A stretch of DNA of 64,000 bases, taken from contig JACCIC010000206.1 of NCBI GenBank assembly GCA_018907035.1, positions 602,501-666,500 on the forward strand, read 5' to 3'. A program made the position numbers and the translations under genes. Within the stretch, counting starts at the first letter, position 1, and every line of letters starts with the position of its first letter. Shown piece after piece: positions 48,844-61,434 of the stretch. A model generated the notes under the pieces. That model did no database searches. It was not told the DNA's origin and saw only the letters and a list, made by a program, of their open reading frames with translations. This stretch comes from Sycobia sp. Sy_11 (Eukaryota > Arthropoda > Insecta > Hymenoptera > Epichrysomallidae).

Positions 48844-49650
48844 GCATATATATATGTAACAGGATGGTTTTGCCGAGAAGGTAGTTTACGCTGTGCCTCG
48901 AGGAGACGCCCCCCTCCACGCACACGAACGTTCGCGCGTCACGGGGCCCCGACGACCAACCTTCCCCTTCGGCTCGTCACCAGGCGTAAAACCTCGGCCG
49001 GCCTTCTATACGGCGAAGGGCGGATTTTGTCGAACGATCGCTCCCCCCCCCCCTTCTCATCCTACACGAGTGTTACACGAGACGCAGAGGGTGGCGTTAG
49101 GGGAGGCGCGGCTACGCCTTCGCGGATCAGAGGCTTCTGTAGAAGGGCCGTGTTGATATCGCGAGCGTACCCCCCTTCTCCCCCCCCCCTCGACGTCCTC
49201 CCGTGGCCAACCCGTTTCAACAGTGTTTTCCTCATCCTCGTAATCTCGCCGCTTTATAACGGTCGATCACGCGGACGTACGGCGTGCGTTTATATATCGA
49301 TATATGCACAACGTATGTGCGTGCGTATACCCGTGAACGCCTCCCTCCCTAACCCTCCCCCCCCCACTCCTCCCGGCCCAACAATCGAACGCGTACATTC
49401 GCGCGAACTTGATGCGGTAAAAAATTTCGCTGCCGGGGAGCGGGAGAGCTTTTTCAGCGCAGTCACCGCGTACGCCACGCGTGGCCGAACGAGCGGCGGA
49501 ATTTCACGCGGGGCCTGCGCGGAGTGTATGTATGCGGCCCGTGCTCGCTAATATAATTGTTTACTCTCGGCGGTCTGCTCGATTGAATGTTTTGATCGGC
49601 AATAATTGCACTCCACGCGTGTTTACCGCACTCGTCGCGCCGTCGACAGT
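48841..49650. other. GC-rich block with C runs
   Basis: C10 near 49045, C9 near 49182 and C8 near 49365. The 259-codon + frame 48772-49551 starts in CT/TA repeats and carries Pro/Arg-rich composition-driven sequence, so I reject it. Confidence 0.55.
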
Positions 49651-51480
49651 GTGCGTTAATAAATGACTTTTGGCATTTGCAACGGTATTTTTCGTTCGGC
49701 ATCGTTAGACGGTATCATCGACCCAGACGTTCATTCGAATCGAACGTTGTTTTCACGTCGTTCAATGAGCATTAGAATAATGAGCATAGGAAATCGAGAA
49801 AAGAGAGCAATTTCAATGTGTTTTAAATCAATAGTACTTTCAAATTGTTATATTCTGGAAGTTTAAAACAAGGTGTTTTCCCGTTCTTCGTGATTTCGGG
49901 GAGAAAATTTTGTGAAAGGGTAGCAGAATTTTTGAATTTCAATGCCGAAATATTACTTTTATAACTCAGAAAACTCAATTTTCCATTTCACAGCTTGTCA
50001 ACGTGTCAGTCTCGGAATATGATTAAAAATTAGGCTTAAAAAAAAAGTGTTAGCATTATGATTAGTTTAGAGCAAAGCTGTAAATTAACTTGTACGTAAT
50101 TTATCTCTCCATATCGACTTCCCTTAAAGCACATGATTCTACGAAATTATTTATACTGTTATGAATTCATCTTCATTTGCACTATTTTTTATATGATAAC
50201 ATAAATACAAAGCTGATCTGCTTAGTGTTTTTGGCCTTATAAAGAAGTAACATATTGAAAATTCGTTTAACAAATGAACCTTAACAAATGTCAGAATTAA
50301 CTAGTGTAAACTTTAACACTGAATAATTATTAGATAAAACGACAAAGTGAATATTATTTTTAACAGTTTTAGATATCATAATTTTCTGAAACTTATTATT
50401 TCAAGCTCTAAAACTTAATATTAAATAGTACATTTTGTATGATAAACTTTATTCTGTATTCTAGACAATTTATATGCGTAACTAGCCTGGAAGTTTGATC
50501 TTTTAATATGAATATATAAGAAATTTGCATACAGCATTAATTTTCGCGTAATCCCACACTGTGTATTTATTAAAATTTAAAATGAAGTTTTTTTTTGATT
50601 TATAAAATATTTAAGTAAAGGCGGATTTTATTGGATGATGATTTTAGTTCTGCGTAGAGCATCATTATCATTAATCATCATTACATCTATTAAAAAATTA
50701 ATAATTTAGATACCTGAAATATGTACAAGTGAAATTTTTAGTTCACATGTATCAGTTAGACTTCCAGAGTACAACGTCGGCCCTTCGAAACGTAATGGAT
50801 AGTTAGTTAGTTAAGAATGTTAAGTCAAAAACAAAATTTAATCAACCGTATTAAATTTTTTTGACATTAAAATGTTTGATATAATACTTTTGATATCTGC
50901 ATGATCTTTACATACTATTACACACGCTTTCATGTTTTCTTTAGTTCAGAAATAATCTTGAATAAGATTACTGATAGCAATAATAGATTTCTTAGAAAAA
51001 ATTTTATTTCCTTTCTTTTCCTAGAAAAATAATCAAATTACCAGTTTAAAAGCTTGCTGTTAAAGCTCTGTTTCCATATTTTTTTAACGCGATCCTTAAC
51101 TTTTTAGCACCAGCTTGAAAGTGATAATTTTACACTAATTTACATGTATAATTAGTAATTTCATTCTTTCATAAAGTTTTGTACATAGTTCACATCAACG
51201 TGTTACAGCTGAGGAATATAAGGGAATAATATGCGCCGCAGTTACTCTAATGTACACTTCCATATATTTGGATTAAGCGCGCATATTTGCAGGGATTATG
51301 GATCAGCTTAGACGTAGCAGATTATTAAATTGATTATTATAATTGATAGTCAGTATCGAGGGCAGAGAATTAAGAATTTAATAATTTCTCAATCTAAATT
51401 TAATACGTTAATTGCATAGCGTGTATATATATATAGCTATATATATATTGTTTTTTCTTCAATTTTTGTATATATTGAAA
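49651..51480. other. AT-rich block, nothing recognised
   Basis: 1.8 kb of complex AT-rich DNA without microsatellites except a short TA palindrome near 51422-51448. No exon or TIR was found. Confidence 0.55.
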
Positions 51481-52037
51481 TGGACGTGGGTCCGTTGAAT
51501 TTACTACCTCTTTTCCTCGACCAATGCTTTCGATTCTTCGGACCTCCGATAAATTTCAAATTCAAGAAACGTCCAGCGCGGCATAGAACGCGTCGCGCTC
51601 CCATTTACACGCGGAGCTCGCGAAATTCCGTCCTTTATAAACACACCGGCGGCAAGGGGCGCCCCAATCCCGCCCCGAATTCGGCCGCGCCGCCTAATGC
51701 GCCGTTAAATAATCGATCGGGCACCCCTCTCTCTCTCTCTCTTTCTCTCACCGACGGTCCCTCACGCTCGGCTCGCCGACGATATCGATGTCCCCGGGGG
51801 CCGAATGACGCGGACACTTCCATTTAGCAATAAGCCACGCGACTAGAAGCAGAACGACGACGGCGACGACGACGACGACGACGGAGGCTCAGCGACAGGC
51901 GGCTTCTCCCCCTCGGGCGGGCGGCGCGTTGCATCTGACGCGCGCAGTCTTCTGTGTGACGTACCCGTCCTCTATACCACTGTACTAGTACTACTAGTCT
52001 TCCCAGCCACATGTCGCCGCGTGTGTACGGCCCCGGG
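51481..52037. other. GC-rich block with (GAC)n
   Basis: (GAC)n at about 51853-51884 and a short CT tract at 51733-51749. The frame at 51480-51827 is unsupported. Confidence 0.55.
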
Positions 52038-52044
52038 CTCTCTT

Positions 52045-52088
<44 letters not shown>

Positions 52089-52102
52089 TCTCGCTCTCTC
52101 TC
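52038..52102. repeat. (CT)n microsatellite, degenerate ends
   Basis: Core at 52050-52081, with CTTT units before and CACT/CGCT interruptions after. Confidence 0.97.
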
Positions 52103-53460
52103 ATTCCTCCCACCCCCCTATACTCTTCTCCTCGTATTCTCCGAGCCCGTCTTCGCCGGGTACGAGCATATATACTATCGGGCTCGCCGTAAGCGTCGCG
52201 TGGTACTCGGGATTTCGCGGTCGCGCCCCGCTCCCGGCGATTTCTTTTCGGGCTTCCTTCTGGATCGCTCGCGCGGAGTGCGAGGCCCGGACGGGCCGCG
52301 GCTTTCGCGCCGCGCCCTTTGATCCCCCTCCTCGCGACTCGTTCCTGCCCTCGTTCCTTAGTAGTAACTTCGTCGAGCGACGCGTCATCGGGGGGGGGGG
52401 GCACGGGATTTCGCGCCGTCGCTTCGCGCGGGGCGGCGGGGGGGGGGAGGCAGATCGAGACCAACGACTTGGATTATACGTTGCGCGCAGGAGCTCGCGC
52501 CAAATTAGCTCGTTCTTCGTTTGGGCCTGCCAGGCTGCCGATGGAATTCAAAATGATTTTCGTGCATTTTTAATTGAATCCGCGAACCTGATTCCCCCGA
52601 CACACACACAAACACATAAGCACGCAGAGCTGATACGTCGTGTTACGCTGGAATGTCCCGCGGACTATCGATTAACAGCGATATAGATAGGTGGGTCAGA
52701 GATGCGTCGTCGTATGAAATTCTAACCATTCGCAACGATGTTGAGTACTAAAGTCGAGTTATATTCCGATATCCGCGTTGCAACGTAGCCGAAATCGAAA
52801 AAATCGAAAAATCAATGGACCTTTCGGTCTTTTGTTTTACTCGCGAACAGCGTAGTTCTGAAGGATTTACAAATTAGACATAGATATTGGAAGTCACACT
52901 GCTGTGCTATAGTTGGCTCAATTCCAAGGAACTTACAAGCGTCGCAATAATTTGAAACTCACGATATGAAACTTTTAGATTTCAGTCGCAATATTCCCTT
53001 GAAGCTTAATTCCTCGTAATTTCTACAAAATATTTAAGGAGAATTAAAAAGTTTCGAGCCTTACCCCCCCCTCTAGTTATTTCATTGACCCTGTTAATTT
53101 GAGCCTTTAAAATTTTAAACTCTAGTTTAATATATCATTATATTTTTAAACGTTTTCGAACATTTTTACTGGCCGAAAAGTTCCAGCTTCTTCGACTGAT
53201 ATATGTATGTATGCATGTACGCATACATCTCCGAAAAGAATTTTATGCTGGCCAGATGGCCGGGCGATTAAAATTTTACTTTCAAAAATATTTATCTGGT
53301 TACAAGGTCTTTCGAATTCGCTGTAATAAACCATGATTGCCGTGTAAAAAAAAAAAAAAAAATACACGTTGGCGAGCACGAATTCTCGTATTTATCGAAG
53401 CTCTAATACAGCGATTTCTCCCATGGCGTGACATCGAGGCAGTTTCATTAATCTAATCCA
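52103..53460. other. GC-rich, then AT-rich block; nothing recognised
   Basis: G12 at 52390-52401 and G10 at 52438-52447. AT-rich from 52700, with an A17 run near 53345-53361. Confidence 0.5.
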
Positions 53461-53466
53461 GCTTGG

Positions 53467-53474
53467 TATAAAAG
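53467..53474 (+). promoter_or_regulatory. TATA-box-like TATAAAAG
   Basis: A perfect TATAAAAG flanked by GG and CC, about 30 bp before the CA/CG repeat begins. No downstream exon is supported. Confidence 0.18.
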
Positions 53475-53500
53475 CCTTCGCCTTCGAGGGCTATATACAT

Positions 53501-53528
53501 ACACACGCACGCGCGCGCGCACGCACGC

Positions 53529-53580
<52 letters not shown>
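53501..53580. repeat. (CA/CG)n-(AT)n compound repeat
   Basis: CACG and CG units to about 53533, CA to 53559, then AT to 53580. Almost perfectly alternating pyrimidine-purine over 80 bp. Confidence 0.96.
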
Positions 53581-55230
53581 GCGCGAGTCGAGGTTCTCTC
53601 TCGTTGTCTTCGAGCCGCAAAAGCCGGTGCGTCGAGCGCGTCGGCAGCGGGCCGTTTTTCTGCACTGTCTGCCGCGCTTTTTCTGCGTATACCCCGAATA
53701 GCTTCGACGCGTTCGCCAACAAAAAGAATTAGCGGGGCGAAAGGGAGAGAGAGGGTGGCGAGAGCGCAGCGGGAGGATATTGGAAAGGAGAGGCTCGATG
53801 ATTGCGCATGCACGTCAACGAACAAAGGATGTGAGGGAGAGGGAGGGCGGGGCAAAGAGTGGCGAAAAAGTGGATATAATAAAAATAATAAGGGGAAGAA
53901 GGAAGAAGAGAAAGAGAGAGGGAGAGAGGGAGAGAGGGAGAGAGGGAGAGAGAGAGAGAGAAGGAGAATTTCAAGTGAGCTATACGATAAGGTTAAACTC
54001 GACACCATCTGTATTCTCGAGGAAGGATGGATGGAGAGAGGGAGAAACATTTATTATACGTAAAGATAATTTTATTACTGCTTATTGACGGCTGCCGTTG
54101 TTCGGCGTGCATTATATACATATAAGTATTTATGTATGTATGTATGTATGGGAAAGATTTGCAACGGGCAGCAGGTTGAAAACGAGTTATTACTTAGTCG
54201 AAAGAAATTACTTATGTATTCTTATCTGGGCGCGCTTTGATAACCTTCGAGGGCGCAAAAAATCGTTCGCGCGAAAAACAACGCCGCTTACGTAAAATTG
54301 TGAGCCTTTAAACGAGTTTCTCGTCTGATCCCTTTTACACATACATAGATACAGACACACGCACACACTCACACATATCGCGTAAATTTGTTTTTTCTCT
54401 TCCAATATATGTATAGGTAATGGCTTTAACAGATACCGCTTTATCGCAGGTGTCGTGCCGCATTGCTTTCTTCATGAGTTAAGATATATAGCCTGCTGGT
54501 TTGGATTTATAACGAGCGTCTAAGCAACTTGTATATATATATATGTAAGTGTATGAAGGACGGAAATGAACAATAAATTGTTCCTGACACGACAATTTAT
54601 AATCACGTTTAGCTTAGCGCTAAATATTTGGTAGCCTTAGCAGTGACAGCGTATCCTGATGAAAATTTTCGAATATAACACTTACGCACTGCTTCCTAAT
54701 ATATATTATAATGCGACTTATGGATGAGAAATTCTTCTCCTACCTACTCTATATATAAAAGTGTGTGTGATAATTTCGATCACCGTATAGACGTATAGAT
54801 AGGCGTCAATTTGAGCGAGGGAGGGATTCGATTAAAAAGAACGAGGCTGACGACGGCCGTACTGAGGCGTATTTGGATTAGTGCAGCTCTTTTCAAACCC
54901 CCCGAAGCCCGGCAGAAAATCTAGTTTCCGAAACTTCGATCTCGTCGACGTCGAGATTTCCAGGCCCCCCCCCCACCCTTACTCGCGCGTTTTCTCGGTC
55001 ATAGGGTCGCCCCGCGCACGCCCGCGCCCGCGCGTGTGTTCGCGCGCACACAAAACCAACATACATACACAGCGTTGGGCTGATACACGTGCATGCGTCG
55101 TAGCTGGCGCGCGAGTCCGGCGTTGAGATTCCGGCGATAATCTACTTCGCGAGCGCCCCGAGATATTACTCCCTCCTCCCCTATATATAGCTGCTTCGCC
55201 CTCCCCTCGTTCTCCCCCGCGCTCGCTCTC
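53581..55230. other. Mixed block with purine-rich tract
   Basis: Purine tract with GGGAGA units at about 53893-53966, GTAT units at 54130-54150, C10 near 54965. No supported exon. The frames across the purine tract are Arg-Glu-Gly repeats. Confidence 0.5.
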
Positions 55231-55231
55231 A

Positions 55232-55268
<37 letters not shown>
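55231..55268. repeat. (CT)n-(CA)n compound microsatellite
   Basis: 20 bp of CT joined to 18 bp of CA. Confidence 0.97.
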
Positions 55269-55508
55269 TGATTCTCTCTTTCTGTCGCTTGCGCTCCCTC
55301 CCGGTCTTGCATATATACGGCGCGTCTCGCTTGTTCCACCCGGCAAAAGCGAAGTGCCTTTCGGCGCGAACGACCTGTTAAGCGGCCCGCTATCAAGTTT
55401 AACGCCCGGCTTTCCTTATATACTCGGCCGCTCCGTTGTGTTATATGGTTCGCGCGATAACTGGCGTAAAATTTGAAAAGTCATCTCTCTCTCTCTCTCC
55501 CTCGCTAT

Positions 55509-55548
55509 ATACATACATACATACATACATACATACATACATACATAC
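55509..55548. repeat. (ATAC)10 tetranucleotide repeat
   Basis: Ten perfect ATAC units, the best tetranucleotide array here. Confidence 0.98.
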
Positions 55549-56570
55549 TTCGAGCTCACTCTCGCTCATCGCGCATTTCTTTGTCTTTCTGGTCCTTTCT
55601 CCCCTTCCCTCTCTGTCTGTCCCTGTGTCACTGCCTTTCGCTTTTTTTAATTAAATTAACATCGCGGTTTACTGGCATTTCAAGTGTTAAAATTTCGACA
55701 TAATGTAGCCACACACACACACCAGTTATTTGCGAGGTTAAGGCGAAGTTTATGTACGATCAAAAGGTACTATGTTCATCTAGATTGTGGAAAACAAAAA
55801 AAAAATTGCAATAAAAATGTCTTTATGTACGTGATGATAAATGAAAGAATTCAACATTTTTCTGTTGAATAATTAATGAAATTTTTATAGGAATTCGGTT
55901 GCAATTGCACGATTTGATACATATACTCGCAGTCTCTCTCCTTCGTTGCAATAGGATACTAAAACCAAACTTTATTTAAATTTTTTTTTTCTTTTCGCTT
56001 TCTACTTTTTTCATAGAACATAATATTTATGGCCTTATAAATATTGTCCCAACATTAACGCACATTTACCCTCAGCAAGCTTTGCGAAATTAAAGAAAAA
56101 ACTTGACCTCCAAACATATTTCGACCGAACTTTTGACAGTTACCAAAAATGCTCACGAACAACTAAACACTCGGGCAGTAGTATTGTTGATACGCAGACT
56201 AAACGCCGCGCGCTCTCGCTTTTTCGTATTATTTCTAACCCCCCCCCTCCCGTCTTCCCCATAAGAATAACCAAAAGCCCGATCACACATGGCGCGCACA
56301 CGCGGGGTCGCGAGGAATTTTTGCAGCTTCCAAAGCCACCCGGGAGGGGGGGGGGAAGAGGCAGGGAGCCGGAGAGACGACGGAGGGCGCGCGCCAGCAC
56401 GTGCTCGGTCGCGCCGTGAGAGCATCGACGCGCTCGGCCGTGCCCGATGTATCGTGTACGCCGCGCATTGGGCCTCGCGATGGCCGGCGACGCCGGGGTC
56501 CCATATGCCGCGCGCCCGCGCCTCGGAGATCCGTTCCGCTACGTTTGTTATAATTATTAAGTGGTGCGGC
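55549..56570. other. AT-rich, then GC-rich block; nothing recognised
   Basis: AT-rich at 55650-56150. C9 near 56239 and G10 near 56346 in the GC-rich part. Confidence 0.5.
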
Positions 56571-56601
56571 GGTGGTGGTGGTGGTGGCGGGGGGGGGGGG
56601 G
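56571..56601. repeat. (GGT)n-G13 run
   Basis: About five GGT units followed by 13 G. This matches the run pattern of G-quadruplex-forming sequence. Confidence 0.96.
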
Positions 56602-56860
56602 ACAGGGCGCTTGGTGTGATAATAAGCGAGCCCTGGCCAAAGAGCCGCGCCGGCGTTATTACTATTATTGCGCGGATGAAATTACGCCCCAGATGCGCGG
56701 CGGGCCGCAGATAACTGCGCGCGAGTTGTTCTTTCTTCTTTCGGGCGGTGGGTAGGGTTCACCTCCGACGATGAGGGCCCCAGCGATGAGGGCTCGCGGC
56801 AAGCGGGGCGAGGTATGTGTGTAAAGATACTTACGGTCCGCTCAGCTCCGTGGATAAATG

Positions 56861-56864
<4 letters not shown>

Positions 56865-56922
<58 letters not shown>
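56865..56922. repeat. (TA)n-(CA)n compound microsatellite
   Basis: TA to 56906, then AC to 56922. Confidence 0.98.
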
Positions 56923-58098
56923 GCGAGAGATAAATTAAAAGCCAAGCGCGGTAGATATTGTATTATTTCAGAGAAACTGATATTGGAAAAAATGTGCGGC
57001 GAAATTGTTTTTTGGGAAAAGTTTATAAAAGCTCAATTAAAAATAGCATTAATGGATAGTCGAGGCGACTTTTTTTGATTATTTAAACTGTCGTTTGTTT
57101 TTTTTTTTTTTTTTTTATGAACTCACGCGACCGTTTTCGGTAAATATCGAATAATTCTGTTCTGAGTGTCAATGAATCGTTGTTGATGAAAACGCGTACG
57201 TGTGAATATCGGTGCGAGTATATATGGGTCGAACCTTTAATGCAGTTAAAAATAAAACTAAATGTAGTTTATTTCGACTTTATTTTTCTAAAGAAATTCA
57301 CTCTGAAATAATAAATAAATAATATATCGAGCTACAGAAACTGGCGATAGTCATTCAATTAAAAACTATTATTGCTCTCATTAATACGTATTAAATAATG
57401 AACTAGATGTCGATCGAACAAAGTCGAGTGAAAAATTTTCATTAACAGAATACATCATTACCATCTACAGTTCTGTATTATTTTTAAAATCGTTAGAAAA
57501 TCGATCTCTCGCTGTGAGAGCTCTCAGAAAAACAAAGCAATCCTCCGGCACAACGACGATTTTGTATACAAAAAGTACACGTATTTTCACTTATCCGGCC
57601 GATTCTTTTCCTTCGGCTTATAAAGCACTGGCTTAAATAACGACGCCTTATATTGAAAAGCAGAGTATCAATTGTCTGGCCTGCATCGCCGAAAGACTTT
57701 ATATCGTCTGGTTATATTTTCTCGCGCCATTCGGATAGGGAATGGCACCGCGACGCCACAGATTTCGCTTTTGCCGGGACATTAGACCGGGAATTTACGG
57801 GCAATGGGAATATCTCGCGTCGATGTTCGCCGCCGAATTGCTCGCCCGTCATTCTCAGCCCCGCCTTATATTTCCGGCGAATCGTGCGGGGTGTGGGGGA
57901 GGGCGAGGGGGGACGTAAAATAAACTGAAGTAAAAAATCTTCCTACCGGATCTACATAGGAAATAAAGGATCTATAATTCCCTGCCCGTCGACATAATGC
58001 ATCTGATGGTTTTGTCTGATTTCTCGAACATCCCTTCGATTCTTGTTCTTTCATTATCATTTCGCAACGTTCTTTAATGAATGTATCCGTTGTCAGCC
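56923..58098. other. AT-rich block with T run; possible small exon
   Basis: A TTTCAG acceptor-like site ends at 56971 and is followed by about 35 open codons (KLILEKMCGEIVF...) to TGA 57076-57078. AATAAA lies near 57250. T19 is at 57098-57116. The exon idea is weak. The remainder is AT-rich to 57640, then CpG-rich. Confidence 0.3.
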
Positions 58099-58118
58099 TA
58101 TATATATATATATATATA
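58099..58118. repeat. (TA)n microsatellite
   Basis: 20 bp. Confidence 0.93.
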
Positions 58119-58348
58119 ACTTTTGCGCGTCCCGATAACGAGTACACGGGAGAACGAGACACGGAGTATACAGTCAGGTATATACAACAGACGAGCGCGG
58201 CGAGTCAAATGAGCAAAATAAAAGGGGATAACACGAAGAGCGAAAACGTATACTTGGCGAGGAAGAAAATACAGACGAACGGTGCGACGTTCGGTCGGGC
58301 TATGAGTGTATAAGCGAGGAGGTGCGGGCGGAGGGAGATACGCTGAGC

Positions 58349-58350
<2 letters not shown>

Positions 58351-58390
<40 letters not shown>
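58351..58390. repeat. (GA)n microsatellite
   Basis: 40 bp, then degenerate GA/GGAA. Confidence 0.98.
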
Positions 58391-58393
<3 letters not shown>

Positions 58394-58520
58394 AGAGAGA
58401 CGGAAAGGAAGAGGAGAAGAGTATATAGGCAGCAAAGGACAACGAAAGAGAAAGAGCCCAAGGTCGACGGGCGTATAGAGACTCCGAGAGCGAAGCTGAG
58501 CAGGAGAGAGAAAGGGAGAC

Positions 58521-58544
58521 AGAGAGAGAGAGAGAGAGAGAGAG
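58521..58544. repeat. (AG)n microsatellite
   Basis: 24 bp, same orientation as the GA tract 130 bp upstream. Confidence 0.95.
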
Positions 58545-59472
58545 CCCCGGAGAGCAGTCTTTGCCCATTTTTTCCCTCCCGCTCGCGCAACGCACATCCC
58601 TGGCCCTTAATTGTTTTTATTATTATCTACGCGCGTAGCCAGGTATATATAAAGGTAGAGCTCGTTGACAGATTTATGCGAGACACCGCGCGTAAAACCT
58701 CCCGGGCGTGTTCGCCGCGCCGCGCCGCGTGTCAACCCGCGCGCGCATGCATATCCGCACGGGAGTGCGTCGAGCCGACGTATATACGTATGTGAGCACG
58801 CCCGTGCGTCAAGTCGGGGCGAGCGCTTTATATTCGGCCCCGTCTGCGCGACGGCTAGGCGACGGCCGGTGCTGCCGACGCTGCCCGCGCATCGGTGACG
58901 CATTATTTTCTCTATTTTTCCGTCGCGCGAGCGAATGCACACCGCGAGCGCGAGCTGTCTCAAATTCAGTTCCCTCGATCGGCGACGACGGCGACGCGGC
59001 TCTTGGCGAGCGCAAGGTCACGGCGTTCGCCGAAGAAGCACGGGCGCGGTGCGGTTGGTGGGTTGCACCAGACGGACGCGCGAGATAGAGCGAGATCGAA
59101 TTTGAGATAGACAGCGAGAGGGAGGAGAGAGAGAGAGAGAGAGAGGGAGATGAACGCCTGAATTATCGTTATTGCGCTCGCGCATCGGAGCCGGCACCTA
59201 TACAGCCAGCGACAGCACCGTCGCGATTCGCGCGCACTATGTGTACAAAGGCAAAGGCGGGGGTGGGTGGGGGGGGAGGTAGCACTCGGGATAAAATTAA
59301 CGACGATAACAATCAGCGAGCGCGGCGGAGGCGGCGGCGGCGTCAGCGGCACCTTGCGCGCTCTCGCTTTCTGACCTCCTTTAACTTGCCACCGCAATCA
59401 CCCGGGACTTTGTGCTTCGCCCGCGCGCCTTGTGTTCACGGACCGCTGGCGCGGACGAGAGGAATTTAGGCG

Positions 59473-59476
<4 letters not shown>
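58545..59476. other. GC-rich, CpG-dense block
   Basis: Contains a GA tract at about 59126-59147, a G-rich patch near 59263-59277 and CGG repeats near 59325-59342. Open frames on both strands are composition-driven. Confidence 0.55.

Positions 59477-59523
<47 letters not shown>
59477..59523. repeat. (TA)n microsatellite
   Basis: 47 bp. Confidence 0.98.
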
Positions 59524-59527
<4 letters not shown>

Positions 59528-59956
59528 GCCGGGAGACGCATTGAAAGAGAAAGCGTTTTTATCGCGCTGATGTTGATAGAAAGATTGAAAATTCCATAAT
59601 CCTGTGAATGTGTACTCGTAAGCGAAGGTATGAAATTTCCGCTTTTGGTGGAAAAATAAATATATAAAGTGTTTGAACAAAATGAAGGAAAAATAGTTAT
59701 ATCGTCTTAAATTTGAATAAGCGAAAATTAGGTCATTGATTATTTCACAGTTTGCCCAGTGCAAATCGAACATTAATTTTTTTAGCAACGACCTGATTTT
59801 CATCGATTCTCATTTCAAGAGCATTTCTTTAACTGTAGAAATACAATTTACATGAAAAGTGAGATGTAATGTATTATCTCATTTTCTGTGATGAGAATAA
59901 AAATTTTTAGAGATAAATTGATAACTTCACCCACAACTTTAGCTTAACGTAGAGAA

Positions 59957-59959
<3 letters not shown>
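59524..59959. other. AT-rich block, nothing recognised
   Basis: Complex AT-rich sequence without exon signals. Confidence 0.5.

Positions 59960-60006
<47 letters not shown>
59960..60006. repeat. (AT)n microsatellite
   Basis: 47 bp. Unlike most TA tracts here, it sits inside an AT-rich block. Confidence 0.98.
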
Positions 60007-60007
<1 letters not shown>

Positions 60008-61434
60008 CTTACTTTTGAGCCTAAGGAAAAATTAACAATTTTACTTATGTCGACTGTTTTCAATTAAATTCATAAATATTTTACTAAAATAAGGATAGTC
60101 TGGCTGTCATTATTTTTCTATGATATATTATAGTATAAGGACTGTATGACCGATAAAAATAATTTTCAGCTTTGAGCCAAATATAACTTCTGAACCGATT
60201 ACAAGATAAATGAATGATAGTTATTTCAAAATAATCTTCATTTCATGCTGTATTTGATTTCATTGTAAGTTCATCCCTTATCATTCTCTAAAATTCAAAG
60301 TACAGGAAACAAATAATTCTGAAATATTTTAGCCCCTTTAAAGTTTTCTCACCGCTTACGGGTTGTCTTTGAATTTCAACTGTTGGGAGATGTTAACGTA
60401 TAAGAATTTAATAAATATATGTCATAATGATACGATACAATTTAATCACAATCGATTATATTATTATATTTTTCAAGCTATATTCAATCGCTTTCTTCCC
60501 TCAGGTAAGGTCAATTTTTGGACTGCTAGGGTTCAAATTGATGAAGAGTTTGTGTAACTTATGGGTGGCCAAATGAAATAAATTTAAAAAGTTTAAATAT
60601 GTTTAATCATTTAAAACGTCACTTCCGCTTTGAGGAGCAGCTTTATACATTGAAGGGTTTTTAGAAGCAAATTTAATGCTCCTATAGATACAGATTGAAT
60701 AATAATTCTTTTAAATGAGATTATTTAAATTCACGTCTTTTGGTTCAAAATTTATACGAGTTTATCTATAGAAACTCGTGTAGGATGCCTCTATTTTTAT
60801 TAGATCGATATACGTTAGCTTCATATAATAAGCAAAATAATGAGAAAAACTTTGTGTTAAATAAGTAAAATATTGTAACTATAACGATTATCTCGAATGT
60901 GAAAAGGGCGCAAACTTTTAATTAAAAAAGAATTATCTATCCTATAAGCCTTATTAGATTTTTTTTTAATGATAATTATTTTAAGCACATCTTACGAGCA
61001 ACTTCACATATTCGCAAAAGATCATTTCGCACGTAAAGACAGTCCTCGCTATATAGCTCTTACACACACACACACTGAATATGTCTCGGTAATTATTTGC
61101 AAGGAACTCCGAGCATTTTTTTTTCAATTTATCGCGGGAATGCCGCAGCGCGCGCTCCGCTCTCAACGGCCGCGGCGACGAGGGCCGAAGAAGTCTATTC
61201 CGAGTTTTTCCAGAAAAAGTTAACCATAAACTGGGGCATTAAAAAAGAATTTGCAGCGAAAAAAAAAAAAATTGTCGAGGAAAAAGATAAGCAGACCTAA
61301 TACATATTCATATCAGCTCGGGCTTGTATTAACGATACCGCGAGCAAATTTTCCGTTGCTCTAAATTATTCCAAAAAATCACTTTGAAACTCGGAGGAGC
61401 GAGCAAAAAAGAGATGGAGCGAGAGAGAGAGAGA
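60007..61434. other. AT-rich block with a possible small terminal exon
   Basis: A pyrimidine-rich acceptor (TTTCTTCCCTCAG) ends at 60504. It is followed by an open frame (KVNFWTARVQIDEEFV) to TAA 60555-60557 and AATAAA at 60577-60582. The same CAG is followed by GTAAGG, so it could equally be read as a donor. Nothing else was recognised. Confidence 0.3.

Noticed and set aside
48772..49551. 259-codon + open frame
   Set aside because: It begins in CT/TA microsatellites (Tyr-Ile run) and continues as Pro/Arg/Ser-rich sequence expected from GC-rich DNA. No splice or domain support.
52021..52686. 221-codon + open frame
   Set aside because: Starts in a CT array and runs on through G runs. An opposing minus frame of 127 codons is equally open, which is typical of GC-rich noise.
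56972..57078. Possible terminal exon after TTTCAG
   Set aside because: Only about 35 codons, no recognised motif, AATAAA about 170 bp away, and the acceptor has a weak tract next to a microsatellite.
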